From: a virus
Virus record (IMG/VR): IMGVR_UViG_3300031672_000007
Span: 1-28,693 of that record
Direction: 5' to 3' (one strand)
Length of the DNA stretch: 28,693 nucleotides
Under the pieces are notes generated by a model. It did no database searches, was not told the DNA's origin, and worked only from the letters and a program-made list of their open reading frames with translations. The first letter of the stretch is position 1, and each line of letters opens with the position of its first letter. The translations under genes and the position numbers were made by a program. Below are positions 19,345 to 27,500 of this stretch, piece by piece.

Positions 19345-20316
19345 ATGGGCGCGCCTATTGTGGGGTATGGCGGGGCAATTCTTATTGCCTCGCCGCCCTC
19401 CGTCAACTCGGCATCGTCGCATGGTACGACGTCCGTTGACAATCAAAATTTTCAGATCAACAATTCGACGTATCGCTATCTTGACCCGAATCAAGCGCAG
19501 CCGGTGCAGGTAGAACTGGATGAAGTCCAGACCGTTTCGATCACCGGTTCGCCAACAGGCGGGACGTTTACCCTGACCTTTGGCGGTGACACCACGACGG
19601 GTATTGCCTGGGACGCCACGGCGGCGCAAGTCCAAACGGCCTTAGCCGCGTTACCCAGTATCGGGCCTGGCAATGTGGTGTGTACAGGCGGGCCGCTGCC
19701 AGCCACGCCCGTACAGGTTGAATTTACCGGAACGCTCGGCTTTGCCAATCAGGCGACCATGACCGAGAGCAGCGCGGGCCTGACCGGTGGCACGTCGCCC
19801 GCAGTCGTGATTGCCGTCCCGCAAAACGGCCAAATCTGGACAAACACCTCATCTGGTTTCACGATTCAGCACATCGGCGCGTGGGTACGCTTTGCCGCGC
19901 CGTATCTGGGCGCAAGCGTGGGCGTGCGGTTTTCAAGCATCTACTACTTCGCGTGGGCGACGCTCGCTAACGTGACGATGTGGCAGTTCGACGGGCAGGC
20001 CACGATGATTGATAACACGTCGATGCTGGGAGACGGCAACGGCGGATTGCAAGCGGGCGCGGGCTGGAAAACGTTCCAACCGCTTTTGCTTGAGGGAACG
20101 TTCTCGGTGACAAAGTTCTGGGTTCCGGAATCGCAATCGGGCTTTGTGGCGGACATCACCGGCCTGACATTGTTCATCATTTCCGGTGCAACCTTGTCTG
20201 GCAATCGCTACGAGGGCTATGCCTATCTCAAGAAGTTGTCCATCAAGGATGATGTCGCCAAACTTGACGAAGAAAGTCTGGACTTCCAACTGTCCAGCAC
20301 GTTCTACACCGTCTAA
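19345..20316 (+). CDS. Tail tube paralogue with inserted domain, 323 aa
   Basis: Shares the ends of the preceding tail-tube protein (MGAPIVGYGGAILIA at the start; WKTFQPLLLEGTFSVTKFWV and YAYLKKLSIKDDVAKLDEES at the end) but is 2.4 times longer. The extra material at residues about 30-200 contains a phage beta domain (VSITGSPTGGTFTLTFGG, ATAAQVQTALAALPSIGPGN, PVQVEFTGTLG) that I know from surface-exposed tail and minor structural proteins. A second domain follows (IGAWVRFAAPYLGASVGVR). It is probably a minor tube subunit that decorates the outside of the tail, or a tail-tip variant. Its dosage relative to the first tube gene is unknown. Confidence 0.75.
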   Translation: MGAPIVGYGGAILIASPPSVNSASSHGTTSVDNQNFQINNSTYRYLDPNQAQPVQVELDEVQTVSITGSPTGGTFTLTFGGDTTTGIAWDATAAQVQTALAALPSIGPGNVVCTGGPLPATPVQVEFTGTLGFANQATMTESSAGLTGGTSPAVVIAVPQNGQIWTNTSSGFTIQHIGAWVRFAAPYLGASVGVRFSSIYYFAWATLANVTMWQFDGQATMIDNTSMLGDGNGGLQAGAGWKTFQPLLLEGTFSVTKFWVPESQSGFVADITGLTLFIISGATLSGNRYEGYAYLKKLSIKDDVAKLDEESLDFQLSSTFYTV

Positions 20317-20340
20317 ATCTGAGAAAAGTTCAGCTATTGT

Positions 20341-20354
20341 TCCCTTGCAAGGGA
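20341..20354. repeat. Palindromic repeat copy 15
   Basis: Perfect TCCCTTGCAAGGGA in the gap before the tail chaperone gene; the nearer ATGAGGAAA serves as ribosome site. Confidence 0.95.
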
Positions 20355-20384
20355 AGGATAGCGTAGATGAAATGAGGAAACCTT

Positions 20385-20996
20385 ATGTCGAATGAAGAGC
20401 AATATCAAGATATCCGGTCGCTGGTGCTATCAGGCGGCGTCAAGCCCAAAGCGCAGGCCGTCTACGTGGACCGGCTGGGCGGCTGGTTGAACATTCGAGA
20501 ACTGTATGGAGACGAACGCGCGCGCGTGCTACAGGATGCCGTCGCGCAAAAGACCGGCGCGGTCAATTTGGGCGTCTTGTACGCGGGCCTGGTGGTGCAG
20601 AGTCTGCGCTACCCGCATCCTGATGTACCGCCTGTCGCGCCCACGCCGCCTGACCCCTTGCAAGGGAATCCTTCACCGGAAGACCAGGGAAAGTATGATC
20701 AGGCTGAGGTCAAGTACCTGCAAGCGGTAGAGGATTACAAACATCCCTATCCAACAGATCATCCGCGCGCTGGCGAAAAAGTTTTCCAGCCAACCGATAG
20801 GGACGCTATGAATCAGGCGCTGCCAGGACAGGTCATCGAGCAAATAGCCCAACCGGCATTCAGCCTGTCCGGCCTGAAGAAAGAGGATGTTGAGGAAAAA
20901 AAAGCGAGTTTGAATCGGACAACAGTCGATGGAACGATTACTGGCTCGCAGATCATTTCCGAAGATCCGACGTCACCCGATTCCTCAGTGAGTTGA
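20385..20996 (+). CDS. Tail assembly chaperone, zero-frame product (gpG-like), 203 aa
   Basis: Lies directly between tail-tube and tape-measure genes, the place of the gpG/gpGT chaperones that coat the tape measure during tail assembly. The N-terminal part looks like a small alpha/beta domain (LVLSGGVKPKAQAVYVDRLG, WLNIRELYGDERARVLQDAV). A proline-rich linker with a palindrome copy (DPLQGNP) and helical and polar segments follow. It contains A8 at 20896-20903 and an open -1 frame after it, supporting programmed frameshifting. ATG 20385 follows ATGAGGAAA. Confidence 0.8.
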   Translation: MSNEEQYQDIRSLVLSGGVKPKAQAVYVDRLGGWLNIRELYGDERARVLQDAVAQKTGAVNLGVLYAGLVVQSLRYPHPDVPPVAPTPPDPLQGNPSPEDQGKYDQAEVKYLQAVEDYKHPYPTDHPRAGEKVFQPTDRDAMNQALPGQVIEQIAQPAFSLSGLKKEDVEEKKASLNRTTVDGTITGSQIISEDPTSPDSSVS

Positions 20997-21076
20997 CATC
21001 GGATGAACTGAATAGTTGGTTCGCGTTTCTGGAATTGAAACGCGAACGCGACCAGGCGGCGCAAGAGGGTAAATAA
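20385..21076 (+). CDS. Tail assembly chaperone, -1 frameshift fusion (gpGT-like), 230 aa
   Basis: Zero frame is GAA AAA AAA GCG at 20895-20906, giving the slippery heptamer A AAA AAA G. Slipping back one base after 173 codons continues in a frame open to TAA 21074-21076, adding 57 residues (SEFESDNSRWNDYWLADHF, then LTSDELNSWFAFLELKRERD, QAAQEGK). The added segment has the usual T-domain look and ends exactly where the tape-measure GTG begins (TAAGTG). The extended form would recruit the tube while the short form coats the tape measure. The ratio is not predictable here. Confidence 0.75.
20655..20667. repeat. Palindromic repeat copy 16
   Basis: CCCTTGCAAGGGA in frame as DPLQGNP in the proline-rich linker of the tail chaperone. 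Confidence 0.95.
20896..20904 (+). promoter_or_regulatory. Programmed -1 frameshift site (A8 G)
   Basis: AAAAAAAAG read in zero frame as GA A-AAA-AAA-G. The GAGG just before it (20892-20895) could act as an internal stimulatory Shine-Dalgarno sequence. Confidence 0.7.
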
Positions 21077-24000
21077 GTGGCCTATAGCGACGGAATCACA
21101 GTCAAGTTCGCAGCGGACTATGCCAGCATCTTGCAAGCGGTCGAGGAAATTACCTCGCAAATGCAAGATGTGGCGTCTGCTACGGAAGAGGTGTCTTCTC
21201 AAATGTCTGAAAGTTTCTCAGGCGTTGATGAGGCATTGTCCGGCATCGGTGAAACCGTCGCTGGCGTCGCTAGCGAGATTGACACCAGTTTTTCAGACGT
21301 GGCGGCGTCCGCGTCTGAGGCTGGTTCGTCGTTTTCGGATATCAGTTCTGAGGCCGCGTCTCTATCGGAAGTATCCGGTCAAGTAGAAACGATTAGCGTC
21401 TCGCTGTCAGGCATCGGTACAGCCGCGTCCGAGGCATCTACGGGCCTGTCTGGCATCAGCGAATCCTCCTCCTCTATTTCAACTGTTGCCGATAGCCTGT
21501 CAGGCATCGACACCGGCCTGTCCGATATCGCCACAACCGCGCAAGAAACCGCCTCTTCTGTCGAAACCAGCATGGCCGATGTTGGCACATCTGCGGACGA
21601 GGCCGCGTCGCAAACCAAACAGGCGGGCGAATCAGGTGGCGGCGGTTTCATGCAGGGGATGTCACAAGTCGGCATGTCCCTCATGGCGGTGCAGGGCAGC
21701 GTCAGCATGGTGCAAAACGCCTTCCAGCAAGCCACCGGGCCATTTGGAAATTTTCAAGCACAAATGACGCAACTTGTCACAGGCGCGGGCGAATCGGAAT
21801 CCAATCTTGCTGCTGTATCGTCAGGCATCGAATCTCTGTCAACGCAAACCGGCGCAAGTACCGATCAACTCGCTCAGGGCATGTATTTGATAGAATCAGC
21901 CGGGTACCATGGTGCAGCAGGACTGGCAGTTTTGAAAGCGGCGACGGAGGGGGCTGCCGTTGGCGGCGCTGATCTCGCTTCTGTCGCGAATGCCGTAACC
22001 GGTGTTTTGAACGCCTATGGCTTAAAAGGCAAGGATGCGACTTCTGTTACAAATGAATTAGTGGCGGCGGTCGCTTCTGGCAAAATGCATATGCAAGACC
22101 TCGCCAACGCCCTATCCGCCGTCTTGCCTGTTGCGTCGGCGGCGCATATTTCATTCGCGCAAGTTGCTGGCGCGATAGCCACCATGACATCTATGAATAT
22201 GACGGCGCAAAATGCTTCCCAGAACCTTGCCAACGCGATCCGCTCGCTGCAAAGCCCGAACGCCACGGCGATTAACGAAATGCAACAGATGGGGTTAAAC
22301 TCCAACACGGTTGCGATGCAATTGGGCAAGAAGGGACTGACAGGCACAATAGCAGAACTTACCAACGCTATTACCGCGCATATGGGGCCTGCTGGCACGG
22401 TGCTACAGAATGCGTTCAACAGCAGCACGCAAGCGGCTAACGATGCAAAGGTCATGATTTCCGCCATGCCGTCAAGTTTGCAAAAGCTGGCGAATAGTTA
22501 TCTCAATGGGAGTGTGACTGCGAAACAGTGGAGGACAGATTTGCAAGGGCTTGACCCGATTCAGCAAAAGTTGATGACCCAGTTCGCCGCCACGGCGGAC
22601 AAGACGCATAGTTTCAATTCACTGCTTACCAGTGGCAGTCCAGCCGCGCAAACGTACACATCAGCACTGTCAAAGATGATGGGAGGCTCAACCGGCCTCA
22701 ATGTGGCGCTGATGCTGAGCGGGACGCACATGAGTACGTTTCAGAAAAATGTCAATTCTATCTCGACGGCGGCCACCCACGGCGGTTCGAGCGTGACTGG
22801 CTGGACAAAAGTGCAGGGCGATTTCAACACCAAAATGGCAGAGGCTGCGGCGGGCGCAAATGTCATGTGGATAAATATCGGTCAAAAGCTCGCGCCGGTG
22901 ATTCTCTCAGCAATGGGCGATATGCAGCGAGCCGCGGGCTTTATTGAGAAGTACCATACCGCGTTCCTTGTGGCGGCGGGCGCGATCACCGCGTTCTTTA
23001 TTCCTGCTCTAATATCCAGTGGCGCGCAAGCGGTCATAGCGGGCGCGAAAATCGCTATTAACTTTGTCAAATCGGTCATTATGTCCGGTGTCGAGGGGTA
23101 TCAGGCGGCTGGTAAGCTAGCAGTCATGATCGGGCAGTACATCCTGTCCGGTGTGCAGGCGGTCATAGCCGGGGCGAAAATTGCCATACAGTTTGTGGGA
23201 TCAATGATTCTAGCGGGCGCGCAAGCCGTCATATCAGGCGCAAAAATGATTGCCTCACTCGTCCCAGCGATCATTTCGGTTGCGACGGAAGGGATAGTAG
23301 CGGCGGCCACGGCCATACCAGGGTTGATTGTCGGCTTCTTTGCCTGGGCGGGCGCGGCCTTAGCGGCGGCGGCGGCCACATTGGCCGCCACATGGCCGAT
23401 CCTGGCAATTATTGCCGCCGTAATCCTGCTCGCAATCGGAATCTACGAATTAGTCACACACTGGCGGGCAGTGGTTTCTTTTCTGGAAAATATTTGGAAG
23501 GCTTTTTCCTCCTGGTTCATGGGCGCGTTACATGCAGTAGGGGCGTTTTTCGCGCAAATATGGAACGGCATAAAAACGTTTTTTACCGGCATTATCAACG
23601 GAATAGTTGGGTTTGTCAAGGCGCACTGGCAGTTATTAGTCGCCATTATCGGCGGGCCAATTGTGGCTATCGTGCTGCTTGTCATCACCCACTGGAATCA
23701 GATAAAAGCCTTTATTGGTCAGGTGTGGAATGATATAAAAACGTTATTTACCGCAGCATTGAACTTTATCGTCGGCATTGTGACCGATTTTTGGCAACGG
23801 GAAGTCACCGGCTGGACGAATATTTGGAATAAAATCAAGCAAATCGTGTCCCAACTTTGGTCGGATGTGAAAGGCTTATTTAGCGGAGCTTTTAATTTTC
23901 TGAAGGGTCTGGCGGAAACATTCTGGAATCGCGAGGTAAGCGGCTGGACAAATATTTGGAATAAAGTCAAATCCATCGTAACCGGCTTGTGGGCGGATGT

Positions 24001-24559
24001 GGTCGGCTTATTCAACGGGGCAATTGACCGAGTGAAAACCTCGATGACGAATATTTGGAATGGCATCGTCTCCATCGTGACGACGTGGCCGGCCAAAGCT
24101 CTGCAATGGGGCAAAGACCTGATTTCTAATCTGGTGAATGGGATTCTGGGTGGCGTGGGCGCGGTCGGCAACGCGGTAGGGCAAATAGCCAACAAAATCA
24201 GTTCGTTCCTCCACTTCACGAAACCCGACGAAGGCCCGCTTGCCAACGCCGATACCTACATGCCGGATTTTGTGCAACTCTTATCAACGGGCTTACATGA
24301 CGGCGTGCCAACGCTACAAGCGGCCCTCACACAATTTGTCCAGCCAATGGTCGCGTTGGGCGGAGATACCGGAGGAACACCTGCGCTGGGCAGTACTTCC
24401 TTGCAAGGGAAAAGCGGCGGCGGTCAACAGGTGATTCATGTGCATGTCCACAATTATCTGGACGGTGATGAACTTGGGGAAGCGATTACGCACAAGGTTG
24501 CCACAAGCATCATGAGTAAGGTCATGACCCATGGGCCGGTCAAGAGTAAGGCGGCGTAA
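21077..24559 (+). CDS. Tape measure protein, 1160 aa
   Basis: Sets tail length and is ejected with the DNA. Residues 1-190 are Ser/Ala/Glu-rich coil (SQMQDVASATEEVSSQMSES repeats). About 210-590 is the TP901-type tape-measure core (LSTQTGASTDQLAQGMYLIE, AYGLKGKDATSVTNELVAAV). Hydrophobic segments lie at about 629-650 and 754-793. Internal repeats include AVIAGAKIAI (coding 23024-23250, three copies) and IWN-containing units (WTNIWNKIKQIV, about 800-998). The C-terminus holds a palindrome copy (SLQGKS) and a helix. GTG 21077 follows the chaperone stop directly, with AGAGGGT upstream. By the usual 1.5 angstrom per residue rule the tail would be about 170 nm long. Confidence 0.92.
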   Translation: MAYSDGITVKFAADYASILQAVEEITSQMQDVASATEEVSSQMSESFSGVDEALSGIGETVAGVASEIDTSFSDVAASASEAGSSFSDISSEAASLSEVSGQVETISVSLSGIGTAASEASTGLSGISESSSSISTVADSLSGIDTGLSDIATTAQETASSVETSMADVGTSADEAASQTKQAGESGGGGFMQGMSQVGMSLMAVQGSVSMVQNAFQQATGPFGNFQAQMTQLVTGAGESESNLAAVSSGIESLSTQTGASTDQLAQGMYLIESAGYHGAAGLAVLKAATEGAAVGGADLASVANAVTGVLNAYGLKGKDATSVTNELVAAVASGKMHMQDLANALSAVLPVASAAHISFAQVAGAIATMTSMNMTAQNASQNLANAIRSLQSPNATAINEMQQMGLNSNTVAMQLGKKGLTGTIAELTNAITAHMGPAGTVLQNAFNSSTQAANDAKVMISAMPSSLQKLANSYLNGSVTAKQWRTDLQGLDPIQQKLMTQFAATADKTHSFNSLLTSGSPAAQTYTSALSKMMGGSTGLNVALMLSGTHMSTFQKNVNSISTAATHGGSSVTGWTKVQGDFNTKMAEAAAGANVMWINIGQKLAPVILSAMGDMQRAAGFIEKYHTAFLVAAGAITAFFIPALISSGAQAVIAGAKIAINFVKSVIMSGVEGYQAAGKLAVMIGQYILSGVQAVIAGAKIAIQFVGSMILAGAQAVISGAKMIASLVPAIISVATEGIVAAATAIPGLIVGFFAWAGAALAAAAATLAATWPILAIIAAVILLAIGIYELVTHWRAVVSFLENIWKAFSSWFMGALHAVGAFFAQIWNGIKTFFTGIINGIVGFVKAHWQLLVAIIGGPIVAIVLLVITHWNQIKAFIGQVWNDIKTLFTAALNFIVGIVTDFWQREVTGWTNIWNKIKQIVSQLWSDVKGLFSGAFNFLKGLAETFWNREVSGWTNIWNKVKSIVTGLWADVVGLFNGAIDRVKTSMTNIWNGIVSIVTTWPAKALQWGKDLISNLVNGILGGVGAVGNAVGQIANKISSFLHFTKPDEGPLANADTYMPDFVQLLSTGLHDGVPTLQAALTQFVQPMVALGGDTGGTPALGSTSLQGKSGGGQQVIHVHVHNYLDGDELGEAITHKVATSIMSKVMTHGPVKSKAA
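24399..24410. repeat. Palindromic repeat copy 17 (CCTTGCAAGGGA)
   Basis: CCTTGCAAGG core in frame as SLQGKS near the end of the tape measure gene. This is the last perfect copy in the window. Confidence 0.9.
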
Positions 24560-27500
24560 ATGACCAACATCTTGACCGTAACCGTAGCCTCTAGCGGCGT
24601 TGCTATTGCCAACAACACTTGGAAGTTATCCGACAAAATTGACCAACTCTCCAGCCTGAACTTTACGATTATCGACACGCCAGGAACAGGCGCATACTCA
24701 AAAGGCCAGCCGGTTAGCGCGTCGGACAGTGTGTTCGGGACGCTGTTCACGGGCTACCTGAACAAGCCAAAGGCCAATAATCTCTATCCGCAGACGACAC
24801 GAAAATGGGCGGTTGACTGCATTGACCAGACGTGGCTAGCGGCCAAGCGATCATCGGATACCGTCTACTTGCAACAAAACGCGGCGGTCATTCTCTGCGA
24901 CCAACTCCAACGTATTCTGGCTGCTGAGAACCTGACAGGCCAATATGCGCTGGACTACAATCACCTCGAAACGGATTGGGCGGCGGGCGGCGCAACCTTA
25001 ACCAATGTCGCTGCGACCATCAACAATGGCGATGGCAATGTCGGCGACGGCGACCTGGAGCTTGCCTTAGCAGGGGCTATCACGTCGCATACCGACGACA
25101 CGACGGCCAATTTTACAGCGGCTGGCACAAGCGAAACCAACATCAACACCGCCAACAATCAACTGCAATTGTTGCCCTACGCGACGCTTAGCTATTTCGG
25201 CACTGCCAACACGGGCTACGGGGCAAATTTGTATGCTTACCGGGAGATATGGTCAGGGAGCTATACCATTGCCAGTGGCGATGCGCTGGTGTACAGCGTG
25301 TGGATCAATTCCAGTTCTCCACTGATAGAGTCGGGCGTTGATGGGGTGTGTTCGGATGGGACATCGTTTCGTGATTCGGGCTTATCCGACCAGAACTCTA
25401 TCAATTGCCATCCTAGCACGGATTTGAGCGGCTTTGCCAATGACCAGTGGTATACGCGCACGATAGATCTCACGCCCCTTGCAGGGAAAAGCTTGTCATT
25501 CATTCAATTAGGCTTTGAGGGCGATTCAGCAGGGACGTATCAAGCCTATTTTCACGATATTTACATTGAGAACGGCGGGACATCGACACAGGCTATTTAT
25601 GTGACGCCGGGCAGCTACGGCACGCCCACGCCGGTTGCGCCACAACTCAACAGTCCGGTTTCGGACTATGGCTATGGCAATGTAACCTTGACGGCGGTGG
25701 TGGGATACGCGCAAATCGGCACCTGGACATCGGTCGCCAATAGCGCGGCGGGGGCTGGTATCTATCGCTCTTCTCAAGTATTCTGGAGCGTGGCGACGAC
25801 CGAGGTGGTGGACGGCGTGTCGGTCACGACCAATAGCGCGGCCAATGTCGCGCCTGCGGGTGTCACGATCACCGTGCAAGCGAGCCTCGACGGCGGCGCG
25901 ACCTATCAGCCTATCGCCAAAGAGTATGATCCGCTTGCCAACGCCCTTGCAGGGGAATCCTTGACGGGTGTGAACGTGCTGATACAGGTCATTTTTACCA
26001 TTACCGGCAAAGACCCATTGATTGTGTCGCCCGCGCTTGCAACCACTATTTCGATGCCCGCGGTGACAAGTATCTCCTGGTTTATCTACCCCTCGTACAG
26101 CGCGACGGTCACGAACGTGGCGGCGGCCTATGTGACCTCTGCAAATTGGAGCAGCGGCACATTCTCCAATACAGAGTACGCGACGGACGCGAACCTCTTA
26201 GAAAACCAGACAGGCTTGATTGTCACGTCCGATCAACGCTCCTGGACAGGCGGCACGTTGACGAATCAAACCATCTGGGGGTCTGGCAGTCCGACCGGGC
26301 CAACGCAAAACATTAATGCCGGTCAATTGGAACTGGCAACGGACGCGGGCAGTACGTCCGACGCGCGTTCACAGTTTGTTTTTGCGGGCCAGTGGGCAGA
26401 CTTCATTGCCCAGATTGACCTCGTGACGCCTCCTGTTGTTTGCAACGCGGGGCTAGTCTACAGGACGACGGGCTGGCAAAATAATATCAATACCGAAGCC
26501 TATCAGGCGTATTTATCGTCGGATAGTATCACCCAGACAACCTTAGTCCTGCAAAAAGGTACAAACAGTAGTTCAGGTTCAGGTACGGCAACGACGCTGG
26601 GGACATATACCTTCCCGCAACCGCTCCCGATAGGCGGCGTTCACACGCTCATGGTAGAGGTTGTAGGTAGTACACATAGCATCTATCTTGATGGGACATT
26701 GTACCTCAATGTGACTGATAGCACGTACACGGCGGCGGGCTATATCGGCGCAAGATTCTACAACAACTTTTCGTTGACAACGACGCTGACCACGGCCTTG
26801 ACCTCCGGCCATGCCTACAAGTCCATTTCGGTTGATGCTCTGCAAAACCCGATTCCCTCTGGGACATCGATAGGCATCGGCAGTCAGAACATTGTCTCGA
26901 CCAGCAACGCCTCGCAGGGCGCGACCTCGATATCGGTCAAGCAGTTCACCGCCAGCACAAACTACGCCATCGGCACAACCGTGTCGCCGAATCTTGCGCG
27001 CCAGAACGAATTGTTCAACAATTTTGGCGTGATTGCCAAGAACGGCGTCTATGCGCCTGGAACCTATGCTGGCCCGACCTGGACATCGCCATCGATTGCG
27101 CTGGGCAGTATGACCGTTGGCAATTCGATTATCAACTGGAATAGCGACACGGTTTCAGGTGATTTTGTCAACATTTTGGCTTCTGTCAACGGCGGAACGG
27201 CGGCGGCCTGTACCAACGGCGCGGTGATACCGGGGTTGACGCCAGGAACCATTCTCAGCAGTGCGACATTGGTACTGACGATCCAACTCCAAAGCGCAAC
27301 CGCCAACGATACGCCGGTCATCAATGGCCTGAGCGTGCTGGTCACGCCTGAGTTCAGCGCGACGGGCCACTGGCAATCACCCGCGCTATCCCTTGCAGGG
27401 GCTGGCGCGGTAGCCGGTTCGAGCGTGGTCAATTGGAATAGTGTCTTGCCAAACGCCAACACGACGATAGCCGTCAAAACGTCGGTAGACGGCGGTAGCA

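Noticed and set aside
21379-22467. Long - strand frames opposite the tape measure gene
   Set aside because: They arise from Ser/Ala-rich codons on the coding strand and lack start signals.
704-24410. CRISPR-like array from the repeated palindrome
   Set aside because: Spacing is irregular from hundreds to thousands of bases and most copies lie in genes.
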